From DATDCY01 sp031406795 [NCBI: Candidatus Rokuibacteriota bacterium] (GTDB lineage: Bacteria; JAUVQV01), in the NCBI GenBank assembly GCA_031406795.1, contig JANOHV010000031.1, positions 1 through 31,691 on the forward strand: a stretch of DNA of 31,691 nt, in the 5' to 3' direction. Made by a program: the position numbers and the translations under genes. Below are positions 22,921-30,581 of this stretch, piece after piece (the stretch's first letter is position 1; every line of letters begins with the position of its first letter). Below the pieces are notes generated by a model that saw only the letters and a program-made list of their open reading frames with translations, had not been told where the DNA came from and made no database searches.

Positions 22921-24369
22921 ATGCCGGTGACAGCGGTCCCTCTGCGCGGAAAGCTCGAGGAGCACTCCTTCCTCGTCGTGCTGCGCGAATTGCTCCACGA
23001 TCGGTGTGACGGTTGCCTGACCGTCGTGCGCGGCACGATTTCCCGGCGGCTCTACCTGCGCGGCGGCATGATCGTCTACGGCAGCTCCACCGAGCGCCAG
23101 GATCGACTCGGCGAGATCCTCATCGCTCAGGGCAAGCTCTCGAAAGTCGATCACAAGAAGTACTGGGAGCAGAGCCAGGCCGGCAACCGACTGCTCGGCA
23201 TCACCCTGGTGCTCAACGGCCGCATCACGCTGAGCGATCTGTATCAGGGTGTGACGGCGCAGGTAGTCACCATCCTCGACCGGCTCCAGCGCTGGCGCCA
23301 GGGCGAGTACGAATTCGAGGAGGGCCGGCAACCCGCCGCGGGGACCGTGCTGCTGCGCATCCCGCTGGCGCTGTATCTGCGGACGGATGCCGAGAAAAAA
23401 CCGGCGAAGAAGAAGTCCGCGGGGAAGAAGCCCGCCGCGAAGACAGCGGCGGCGAAGACACCCGCGAAGAGGAAGCGTCCCGCGACGGTGCGCTCCACGA
23501 ACGCGCCCGCCGCCGAGACGGCGCCGCCGTCGGCAGTCGAAGACGCCGGCAACGAGGAGCAGGCGCTGTTCGTTCCGGAGGAAATGGCGGGCGAGGAGGC
23601 GATCAGCGCCGAGGCGGCGCGCGAGATGGAGCGCGTCGGTGAAGTCTCGTTCCTGGTTCAGGAGCTGCGCAAACGCCTCGGCCAGAGCCCGCTCGAGCTG
23701 CTCGGCGTCCCGCCGGGGAGTGATCGCGCCACCGTCAACGCCGCCTTCCACCGCATCGCCAAGATTCTTCACCCGGACCGGATCCCCAAGGACCTTGCGC
23801 CGGAGTTGGCGCAGGAGGCCGACGAGGTCTATCGCGGCGTGGCCGCCGCGTCGCTGGCCGCCGAGGAGGAACTGCGTTCCAAGGCCGAGGCTGCGCCGCG
23901 CGTGACGCCGGAGGCGGCTCCGGGCTCTCAGCGGGAGCAGGCGGGTCGGGCGGAGAACGACCAGGCGCGGCGCTTCTTCGCGCAAAGTCGCGAGTGGATC
24001 GCCAAGCGCAACTACTGGCAGGCGGCGGATGCCCTGCGCCAGGCGGTGCGGCTCAAGCCCGCGGAGGCGATCTACCGCCAGTATCTCGGTCTCGCGCTGA
24101 TGCAGACCAAGCGGCTGCACGAGGCGGAGGAGCACCTGCTCGAGGCGGCCCGGCTGGAGCCGAGCAACGCCGCGCACCTCGTGAATCTCGGCCGGATCTA
24201 CCGCGGCGGGCGGCTCTACAAGAAAGCCCGCGAGGCCTTCGAGCGGGCCCTGCGCATCGACCCGCGCGACGAGCATGCGCGCGACGAGCTCAGCGACCTG
24301 CCCGAAGAGCTGCCGAGCCGCAAGGCGGAGTCCGGCGGCCTCCTGAAAAAGCTCTTCGGCAAGGGTTGA
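22921..24369 (+). CDS. DUF4388 - J-domain - TPR protein
   Basis: A 482-residue multidomain cytosolic protein. Residues ~5-135 match the DUF4388 (PATAN-like) domain: GKLEEHSFLVVLRELLHD..DGCLTVVRG, GGMIVYGSS, RLGEILIAQGKLS. A Lys/Ala/Pro-rich linker (~158-190) and acidic stretch follow, then a DnaJ-like segment with the HPD motif (ILHPDRIPKD, ~residue 282), and C-terminal TPRs (about 350-450: NYWQAADALRQAVRLKPAEAIYR; HLVNLGRIYRGGRLYKKAREAFERALRIDP). Such combinations occur in deltaproteobacteria near signalling or motility genes, but the role is unknown. The ATG at 22921 has only a weak ribosome site. It ends a tight plus-strand series; 118 bp separate it from tRNA-Val. Confidence 0.85.
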   Translation: MPVTAVPLRGKLEEHSFLVVLRELLHDRCDGCLTVVRGTISRRLYLRGGMIVYGSSTERQDRLGEILIAQGKLSKVDHKKYWEQSQAGNRLLGITLVLNGRITLSDLYQGVTAQVVTILDRLQRWRQGEYEFEEGRQPAAGTVLLRIPLALYLRTDAEKKPAKKKSAGKKPAAKTAAAKTPAKRKRPATVRSTNAPAAETAPPSAVEDAGNEEQALFVPEEMAGEEAISAEAAREMERVGEVSFLVQELRKRLGQSPLELLGVPPGSDRATVNAAFHRIAKILHPDRIPKDLAPELAQEADEVYRGVAAASLAAEEELRSKAEAAPRVTPEAAPGSQREQAGRAENDQARRFFAQSREWIAKRNYWQAADALRQAVRLKPAEAIYRQYLGLALMQTKRLHEAEEHLLEAARLEPSNAAHLVNLGRIYRGGRLYKKAREAFERALRIDPRDEHARDELSDLPEELPSRKAESGGLLKKLFGKG

Positions 24370-24435
24370 GGACGGCCGCCGAGAAGGGCCGACCCGCGGC
24401 GTTCCCCGCACTCTGCTTCCGGTTGTGGACGGTAC

Positions 24436-24464
24436 TCGACAGCGGAGTTACAGTATGGTAGATT
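24436..24464 (+). promoter_or_regulatory. possible sigma70 promoter for tRNA-Val
   Basis: TCGACA (24436-24441, one mismatch to TTGACA) and TAGATT (24459-24464) are separated by 17 bp and lie 23 bp before the mature tRNA 5' end. The stretch is AT-richer than its surroundings. The assignment is by eye only. Confidence 0.35.
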
Positions 24465-24487
24465 TCCCCCCGTTGTTGAGAAGAACC

Positions 24488-24562
24488 GGGCGCTTAGCTC
24501 AGTGGAAGAGCACTGTCCTCACACGGCAGGGGTCACTGGTTCAAGCCCAGTAGCGCCCACCA
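24488..24562 (+). tRNA. tRNA-Val (anticodon CAC)
   Basis: A complete cloverleaf: acceptor GGGCGCT/AGCGCCC, D-arm GCTC/GAGC, anticodon stem CTGTC/GGCAG with loop CTCACAC (anticodon CAC, reading GUG), a 5-nt variable region, T-arm ACTGG/CCAGT with loop TTCAAGC, discriminator A and an encoded CCA. One G-U pair is in the anticodon stem. It is transcribed ahead of trpS, with a terminator-like hairpin between. Confidence 0.97.
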
Positions 24563-24574
24563 TCGACGCATCCG

Positions 24575-24606
24575 GGCCCCGTCCTCGAGCAGGGCGGGGC
24601 CTTTGC
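24575..24606 (+). terminator. intrinsic terminator after tRNA-Val
   Basis: A 10-bp stem (24575-24584 GGCCCCGTCC with 24592-24601 GGGCGGGGCC, one G-T pair) with a 7-nt loop is followed by TTTGC. It lies 13 bp after the tRNA CCA end. The short T-run suggests modest efficiency. Confidence 0.7.
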
Positions 24607-24637
24607 ATTGCGGCGGGTTGACGGAGGATCGTGACTG

Positions 24638-25621
24638 ATGCGCGAGCGGGTGTTGAGCGGCATGCGTCCCTCGGGGAAACTTCATCTCGGCCACCTGCAC
24701 GGGGCGCTCGCGAATTGGCGTGAGCTTCAGGAGCGCTACGACTCCTTCTTCTTCGTCGCCGACTGGCACGCGCTGACCTCGGAGTACGCCAAACCCGCGG
24801 CGATCAGGGAGAACGGCCGTCAGATGGTGCTCGACTGGCTGGCCGCCGGGATCGACCCGGCGAAGGCGGTCATCTTCGTGCAGTCGCAGGTCGTCGAGCA
24901 TGCGGAGCTCCACTTGCTGCTCTCGATGATCACGCCGCTCTCCTGGCTCGAGCGCTGCCCGACTTACAAGGAACAGCTCGAGCAGGTCAAGGACAAGGAC
25001 CTGCACACCTACGGATTCCTCGGCTACCCCGTCCTCCAGACCGCCGACATCGTCATGTACCTGGCCAACTGGGTGCCGGTCGGCGTGGACCAGTTGCCGC
25101 ACCTGGAGCTGGCGCGCGAGATCGTGCGCCGCTTCCACTTCCTCTACGGCGAGGGGGTGCTCGTCGAGCCGCAGCCCAAGCTCACGGAGTTCCCGAAGAT
25201 CCCCGGCACCGACGGCCGCAAGATGAGCAAGAGCTACGGCAACTCGATCTTCCTCTCCGACACGGCGGAGGAGACCGGCAAGAAGATCCTGCCGATGGTC
25301 ACCGACCCGGCGCGCGTGCGCCGCACCGACCCGGGGGACCCCGAGATCTGTCCGGTGTTCACGCTGCACCGCGTGTCGACGCCGGAGGGCGAGCGCGCCC
25401 GCCTCGCCGAAGGGTGCCGCAGCGCCGGCATCGGCTGCATCGACTGCAAGAAGACACTCATCGAAACGCTCAACGAGTCGCTGGTGCCGTTGCGCCGCCG
25501 GCGCGCCGAACTCGCCGCCGACACCGGGCTCGTCGAGCGCATCCTCGCGGACGGGACGGCGCGGGCTCGCGCCGAGGCCGCCGTCGTGATGGCCGCCGTG
25601 CGCCGGGCCGTGCACCTCTAG
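24638..25621 (+). CDS. trpS: tryptophanyl-tRNA synthetase, probable [4Fe-4S] type
   Basis: This enzyme charges tRNA-Trp. The 327-residue class Ic synthetase has the HIGH-equivalent PSGKLHLGHLHGA near the N-terminus, the Trp-site region DLHTYGFLGYPVLQTADIV and VPVGVDQLPHLEL, and KMSKS as GRKMSKSYGN. The C-terminal part has C238, then C260-x6-C267-x2-C270, close to the C-x22-C-x6-C-x2-C cluster ligand pattern of Thermotoga maritima TrpRS, so a [4Fe-4S] cluster is likely. The ATG at 24638 has CGGAGGA upstream. The next gene, scpA, follows after 30 bp. Confidence 0.96.
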   Translation: MRERVLSGMRPSGKLHLGHLHGALANWRELQERYDSFFFVADWHALTSEYAKPAAIRENGRQMVLDWLAAGIDPAKAVIFVQSQVVEHAELHLLLSMITPLSWLERCPTYKEQLEQVKDKDLHTYGFLGYPVLQTADIVMYLANWVPVGVDQLPHLELAREIVRRFHFLYGEGVLVEPQPKLTEFPKIPGTDGRKMSKSYGNSIFLSDTAEETGKKILPMVTDPARVRRTDPGDPEICPVFTLHRVSTPEGERARLAEGCRSAGIGCIDCKKTLIETLNESLVPLRRRRAELAADTGLVERILADGTARARAEAAVVMAAVRRAVHL

Positions 25622-25651
25622 CGTCCCCCCCAGTGGAGGGATGACCCCGCC

Positions 25652-26485
25652 GTGACCCAGACGACCGACGCTTTCGACGAGAGCCCCCTGCGAGGACTGC
25701 CGGTGCGCCTGGCGCTCTTCGAGGGGCCGCTCGATCTGCTGCTGCACCTGTGCCGCGACAACAAGGTCGATATCAAGGACATCCCGATCGCCGCGATCAC
25801 CGAGCAGTATCTGGCCTACCTGAACGTCATGCGCACGATGAACCTCGAGGTGGCGGGCGAGTTCCTCGTCGTCGCCGCCACCCTGCTGTACATCAAGTCG
25901 CGGCTGCTGCTCCCGGCCGATGAGTCGGCCGACGGCGACGAAGGTGAGGATCCGCGCCGGGAACTGGTGCAGCAGTTGATCGAGTACCAGCGCTACAAGG
26001 AGGCGGGCGTCGCGCTTCGCGCGCTCGAGGAGCGGCGCAGCAGCACGTTCACCCGCGAGAGTCTCGGCCCCGAGGGCCCGCCGCGGACGGACTACCCGCT
26101 GGAAGTCTCGCTCTTCGACCTGCTCGCGGCGCTGCGGCGCGTCATCGATCAGATGCCCAAGACCGACTACGTGGAGATCGAGACCGAGCGGCTGAGCGTG
26201 GCGCAGCGCATCGCCGAGGTGCTCGAGCTGATGGCCGACGGCCGCGAGATGGCCTTCGAGGAGCTCTTCCGGAACTCGCGGGAGATCAACGACGTGGTCA
26301 TCACCTTTCTCGCGGTCCTCGAGCTGGTGCGGCTGCGCCTGATCCGGGTCTGGCAGGTCGACGCGTACGGCGCGATCCGCATCGTGACGGTGCCGACCGG
26401 GACTGAAGGCCTGGAGCCCGAGCTTTTCAGCGAGAGCGCCGGGTCCGAGAACGAGGAGCACAAGGAGGGGAATCACGGTGAGTGA
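25652..26485 (+). CDS. scpA: segregation and condensation protein A (kleisin)
   Basis: This kleisin subunit of the SMC-ScpAB condensin bridges the SMC heads. The 277-residue protein begins with the ScpA N-domain (VRLALFEGPLDLLLHLCRDNKVDIKDIPIAAITEQYLAYL), continues with AGEFLVVAATLLYIKSRLLLP, and ends in a winged-helix region (FEELFRNSREINDVVITFLAVLELVRLRLIRVWQ). GTG start at 25652. The stop region overlaps scpB by eight bases. The trpS-scpA-scpB-rluB order is widespread in this lineage as far as I recall. Confidence 0.96.
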   Translation: MTQTTDAFDESPLRGLPVRLALFEGPLDLLLHLCRDNKVDIKDIPIAAITEQYLAYLNVMRTMNLEVAGEFLVVAATLLYIKSRLLLPADESADGDEGEDPRRELVQQLIEYQRYKEAGVALRALEERRSSTFTRESLGPEGPPRTDYPLEVSLFDLLAALRRVIDQMPKTDYVEIETERLSVAQRIAEVLELMADGREMAFEELFRNSREINDVVITFLAVLELVRLRLIRVWQVDAYGAIRIVTVPTGTEGLEPELFSESAGSENEEHKEGNHGE

Positions 26486-27407
26486 AGAGACTCTGGATGG
26501 ACAGCCGGGGGTGCCTGAGGAACAGGCGTCGCTGACCACGGCCGAGCCGCCGGCCGCGGCGGGCCGGGAGGTCGCTGACGGAGACGCCGGCGACGGCCCG
26601 GCCGGAGCGCGGGAAGAGCCTGCGCCGACCGTCGTCCCGAGGGACAGGGGCCTGCTCCAGGAGGTGCTTGAAGCGCTGATCTTCGTGCATCGCGGCATTC
26701 TGCCGCCGAAGACGGTGCGCGAAGTGCTCGGCGAGGAGTTCACCGCCGAGGAGATCGCGGCGGGGTTTGCGGCGCTGCGGCAGGACTACGAAGAGCGCGG
26801 CGGAGCGCTGACGCTGGTCGAAGTGGCCGGCGGCTACCAATTCGGCACGAGGACCGACCTCGCCCCGTGGATCAAGAAGCTCGATTTCTACGAACATCAC
26901 CGGCACCTCTCGCGGCCGACGATGGAGACGCTGGCGATCATCGCCTACAAGCAGCCGGTGACCCGGGCCGAGATCGAGGCCATCCGCGGTGTGAACGTCG
27001 AGCGCATCGTGCGCAACTTGCTCGAGCGCAAGCTCGTGAAGATCCTCGGTCACAAGGATGTTCCCGGCAAACCGATGGTGCTCGGCACCACGAAGGAATT
27101 CCTTGAGTTATTTGGCCTGAACAGCCTGGCCGGCCTGCCGCCGCTCAAGGACTTCGTGGAGCCGCTCTCCTCGGAGGGCATCGACGAGGAGCTGCCGCTG
27201 CCGTTCATCGGCGGTGAGGCCGGTGAAGATGGCGGGCGCGCCGGCGAAGCAGGCGCTGCAGCGGCCGCGACGATCGAACAGGAGATGGAACATGGACCAG
27301 AGCTCGAAGCGGGGGACGGGGAGCCCGAAACCCCCGAAGCCTCGGACGACGACGCGGACGACCCGGACGTCCCCGTCGCCGGCGCCGACACGAACGAAGC
27401 GGGCTAG
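26478..27407 (+). CDS. scpB: segregation and condensation protein B
   Basis: This winged-helix (kite) dimer partners ScpA and SMC. It has 309 residues: a disordered acidic N-terminus (1-55), the core with LLQEVLEALIFVHRGILPPKTV and RPTMETLAIIAYKQPVTRAEIEAIRGVN, LGTTKEFLELFGL, and a disordered acidic C-terminus (~245-309). The GTG at 26478 has AAGGAGGGG upstream. The final 116 bp are also read, in another frame, as the basic N-terminus of rluB. Confidence 0.95.
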   Translation: MSEETLDGQPGVPEEQASLTTAEPPAAAGREVADGDAGDGPAGAREEPAPTVVPRDRGLLQEVLEALIFVHRGILPPKTVREVLGEEFTAEEIAAGFAALRQDYEERGGALTLVEVAGGYQFGTRTDLAPWIKKLDFYEHHRHLSRPTMETLAIIAYKQPVTRAEIEAIRGVNVERIVRNLLERKLVKILGHKDVPGKPMVLGTTKEFLELFGLNSLAGLPPLKDFVEPLSSEGIDEELPLPFIGGEAGEDGGRAGEAGAAAAATIEQEMEHGPELEAGDGEPETPEASDDDADDPDVPVAGADTNEAG

Positions 27408-28191
27408 CACCCCCGCGGACCGGGGGGCGAAGGCCGCTACCCCGGGGCCGATGCGCCTGCAGAAATTCCTCTCCCGCAGCGGTGTCGCCTCGCGGCGCGC
27501 AGCCGAGGAGCTGATCCGCGAAGGCCACGTCAGCGTCGATGACCGCATTGTGTCCGAGATGGGGGTTTCGATCGACCCGGCGATCAACGTGGTCAAGGTC
27601 GACGGCCGGCCGGTGCAGACGCCGGAAACCTTCAGCTACTATGTTCTGGACAAGCCGCGCCACGTCGTCTGCACGATGGCCGACCCGGAGGGGCGCGCGA
27701 CGGTCCGTAATCTGATTCCCGCCGAAGTCGGCCGCGTCTACCCGGTCGGCCGCCTCGACTACGACGCCGAGGGAGTGCTGCTGCTCACCAACGACGGTGA
27801 CCTGGCCCACCGGCTGATGCACCCCCGCTTCGGCGTGGAGCGCACCTACCACGCCAAGGTCAAGGGGCGCATCGAAGACGCCGCGCTCGAGCGACTGCGC
27901 ACCGGGGTCTACCTCGAGGACGGTCGGGCCCAGGCTGAGGACGTGCGGTTTCTGCGGCGCACGAGCGAGAACTCGTGGATCACGCTGACCCTGCGCGAAG
28001 GGCGCCAGCATGAGGTCAAGCGGATGTGCCTCGCCGCCGGGCATCCGGTGCAGAAACTGCGCCGCATCTCGTATGCCGGGGTCGGCCTCGGCGGCCTCGC
28101 GCCGGGGGGGCTGCGCCACCTGACAACCGCGGAACTCGCCCAGCTGCGGCGCGCGGTGCGCGAGGGGGCCGGCGGGAAACCCGGCCGGTGA
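27292..28191 (+). CDS. rluB: 23S rRNA pseudouridine synthase RluB-like (RsuA family)
   Basis: This RNA modification enzyme forms pseudouridine in 23S rRNA. From ATG 27292 it has 299 residues: a basic Ser/Thr/Pro/Lys/Arg-rich leader (1-53), an S4 domain (MRLQKFLSRSGVASRRAAEELIREGHVSVDD), then the catalytic domain with the Asp motif VGRLDYDAEGVLLLTNDGDL and the LREGRQHEVKRM segment. The start at 27292 has GGAG seven bases upstream, overlapping scpB by 116 bp. An ATG at 27451 right before the S4 domain lacks a ribosome site but would avoid the overlap. The end overlaps lnt (GTGA). Confidence 0.92.
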   Translation: MDQSSKRGTGSPKPPKPRTTTRTTRTSPSPAPTRTKRASTPADRGAKAATPGPMRLQKFLSRSGVASRRAAEELIREGHVSVDDRIVSEMGVSIDPAINVVKVDGRPVQTPETFSYYVLDKPRHVVCTMADPEGRATVRNLIPAEVGRVYPVGRLDYDAEGVLLLTNDGDLAHRLMHPRFGVERTYHAKVKGRIEDAALERLRTGVYLEDGRAQAEDVRFLRRTSENSWITLTLREGRQHEVKRMCLAAGHPVQKLRRISYAGVGLGGLAPGGLRHLTTAELAQLRRAVREGAGGKPGR

Positions 28192-29723
28192 TCAGGCGGG
28201 TCGGCCTGGCGCTGCTCGCGGCGGCCCTGGTCGTCGCGAGCTTTCCGCCCTTCGATCTCGGTCCGCTCGGCCTCGTGGCGCTGGCGCCGCTGCTGCTCGC
28301 GCTGGACGGCGCGCGCCGCCCGTTTCTGACCGGTTTCGGCACCGGGTGGCTGGCCTATACGGGGATCGCGTGGTGGGTCTACTACGCGATGGCGCATTTC
28401 GGCGGCATCCCCCCGTTCGTCGCGGTGCCGCTGATGCTGCTGATGAGCGCGATCATGGCGGCCTTCTGGGGGCTGTTTGCCTGGGCGCACGCCCGCCTGC
28501 GCCGGGGGTTCCCGCGGTTGCCGGATATCCTCATCGTCCCGATGCTGTGGACCGCATCCGAGTATCTGCGAGCGTTGCTTCCCGATCTGGAGTTCCCCTG
28601 GGCGCTCCTCGGCCTGAGCCTGTATCGCCATCTGCCGCTGATCCAGATCGCCGATCTCGGGGGGGTGTGGGCGGTGTCCCTGCTCGTCGCTCTCACGGGA
28701 GCCGGCGTGGCCTCGTTTGTGCGCGACCCGCGCGGCCACAACTGGGATGCCGGGTGGAAACCTCTGGCCGCCTCGCTCGGCGTCCTGGTGCTCTGCGGCT
28801 CGTACGGGCTACTTCGGCTCGGACAGCCGGCCGAAGGACGAAGCCTGCGCGTTGCGGTCGTGCAGGGGAGCGTGCCGCAGGATGTGAAGTGGGACCGCCG
28901 CTTCCGCGAGGAGACGTTCCGCACCCACGAGATGCTGACGCGGGCCGCCGCGGACGCCGGGGCGGATCTGGTGATCTGGTCCGAGTCCGCGACGGCGTTC
29001 GTGTATCAGCGGGAGCCGGATTACCAACAGCGGCTGGCGGCGCTCGTCCGGGAAAGCGGCGCGTCGCTGCTGTTCGGATCCCCGGCATTCGAGACGAAAG
29101 ACGGGGAGAGCTCGCTGCGCAATCGAGCCTATCTGCTCGGGCCGGACGGGCAGGTCGCCGGCTGGCAGGACAAGCAGCAGCTGGTGCCGTTCGGCGAGTT
29201 CGTCCCATTCAAGCGGTTGCTTTTCTTTGCCAGGCCGCTGGTGCAGGCGGTCGGGAGCTTCGAGCCGGGGGAGCGGCCGGTGGTGCTGTCGGTTCCCGGC
29301 GGCCGCTTCGGGGCGCTGATCTGCTACGAGGTGATTTTTCCGGATCTCGTCAGGCGTTTCGCGGCGGCGGGGGCGGAGTTGCTCGTCAACATCACGAACG
29401 ACGCCTGGTACGAGCGCAGCGCCGCGTCGGAGCAGCAGTTCGCGAACCTGGTCCTGAGGGCGGTGGAGAACCGCCGGCCGATCGCGCGCTCCGCGAACAC
29501 GGGGATCTCCGGATTCGTCGACACCCACGGGCGGATCCTCTCGGCATCGGAACTGTTCGTGCAGGGCCAGTACCGCGCGACACTGACGCTCTCGAACCGC
29601 ATGACACTCTACACGTGCTGGGGCGACTGGCTGCCGCGGCTCTGCGTGCTGATCGCGATGGCGCTGCTGCTCGTCGCACGTTTCCACCCGGGTCTGTCGC
29701 AGCGCAGGAGACTTGAGAAATAA
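28188..29723 (+). CDS. lnt: apolipoprotein N-acyltransferase
   Basis: This inner-membrane enzyme adds the third acyl chain to lipoproteins in the periplasm. It has 511 residues: about six N-terminal membrane helices (e.g. VGLALLAAALVVASFPPF, FVAVPLMLLMSAIMAAFWGL), a nitrilase-fold domain (~215-470) and a final helix (LCVLIAMALLLVA). The catalytic triad is E266 (VIWSESAT), K329 (WQDKQQLVPFGEF) and C379 (LICYEVIFP), matching E267/K335/C387 of E. coli. The GTG start at 28188 overlaps the rluB stop. It ends the trpS-lnt run; 122 bp with no clear gene follow. Confidence 0.96.
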   Translation: MIRRVGLALLAAALVVASFPPFDLGPLGLVALAPLLLALDGARRPFLTGFGTGWLAYTGIAWWVYYAMAHFGGIPPFVAVPLMLLMSAIMAAFWGLFAWAHARLRRGFPRLPDILIVPMLWTASEYLRALLPDLEFPWALLGLSLYRHLPLIQIADLGGVWAVSLLVALTGAGVASFVRDPRGHNWDAGWKPLAASLGVLVLCGSYGLLRLGQPAEGRSLRVAVVQGSVPQDVKWDRRFREETFRTHEMLTRAAADAGADLVIWSESATAFVYQREPDYQQRLAALVRESGASLLFGSPAFETKDGESSLRNRAYLLGPDGQVAGWQDKQQLVPFGEFVPFKRLLFFARPLVQAVGSFEPGERPVVLSVPGGRFGALICYEVIFPDLVRRFAAAGAELLVNITNDAWYERSAASEQQFANLVLRAVENRRPIARSANTGISGFVDTHGRILSASELFVQGQYRATLTLSNRMTLYTCWGDWLPRLCVLIAMALLLVARFHPGLSQRRRLEK

Positions 29724-29845
29724 CTTAGCGGTCGTTGCGTCAGAACATTGACTTTCGCCGCCGGCGGCAGGAGACTCATTCCGATGGAGGACTCGGGACG
29801 CCAGATGGAACGCATGCACACGGGTTGTCCGTCTCCGGGAGGCGC

Positions 29846-30580
29846 ATGAAATTCCCGACGTCATTCGTGCCGGAGCGCAGGCTCGGCCCGGAGTTGATAG
29901 ACCTCCCCTTGGAAAACTACACATTGGCGGAGTACGCCGGGAGCCTTGCGGACATCAGAAAGGTTAACCGTTTTCTTGGCGACTATCGCGCGACGCTGAA
30001 GCATTTTTCATCCCTGCTGCCGGCCGACGCGAGATCCCTGGCCGGCCCGATCAGAGTGCTGGATGTGGCAACTGGCTCGGCCGATATCCCCGTGGCGCTG
30101 GTGAAATGGGCGCGCAGGCAGGGGATTTGTCTCGAAATGACCGCCGTCGACAACAACCCGGGCGCCATTCGTGAGGCGGCCATTTTCACCCGGGACTATC
30201 CGGAGATTACCGTTGCCCGCGCCGACGGCTTCTCGCTGCCGTTCGAGGACGGGAGTTTCGACATCGTCTTGTGCAACAAGGTTCTGCATCATTTCAGCGA
30301 AGAGGATACGGTCAAGGCACTGCGGGAAATTGACAGGGTGGCCGCCATCGGCTATGTCGTCATGGATCTCAGACGGAGCTGGGTGGCCTGGGCGCTCATT
30401 TCGATACTCACCAGGCTTTTCACCGGGAACAGGCTGACCCGGTATGACGGCCCGCTGTCGGTGCTCCGTTCATACACGGTTCCCGAGCTGGACGCCTTGG
30501 CCGACAGAGCGGGTCTTCGCGGCCGCAGGGTGATAAGAGAGCCGTTCTGGCGCATGGTGGTAACGGGGAGGAAGAACTGA
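29846..30580 (+). CDS. class I SAM-dependent methyltransferase
   Basis: A 244-residue methyltransferase of the UbiE-like type: SAM motif I VLDVATGSADIPVALV (~70-85), acidic loop AVDNNPGA, motif FEDGSFDIVLCNKVLHHFSEEDTVKALREIDRVA, and a C-terminal LTRLFTGNRLTRYDGPLSVLRSYT segment. I recall close relatives of this last pattern beside type III polyketide synthase and FAD oxidoreductase genes, but neither is in this window. The ATG at 29846 has GGGAGG upstream. The next gene begins one base after the stop, so the two are co-translated. Codon use is slightly less GC-rich than in the housekeeping genes upstream. Confidence 0.88.
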   Translation: MKFPTSFVPERRLGPELIDLPLENYTLAEYAGSLADIRKVNRFLGDYRATLKHFSSLLPADARSLAGPIRVLDVATGSADIPVALVKWARRQGICLEMTAVDNNPGAIREAAIFTRDYPEITVARADGFSLPFEDGSFDIVLCNKVLHHFSEEDTVKALREIDRVAAIGYVVMDLRRSWVAWALISILTRLFTGNRLTRYDGPLSVLRSYTVPELDALADRAGLRGRRVIREPFWRMVVTGRKN

Positions 30581-30581
30581 A

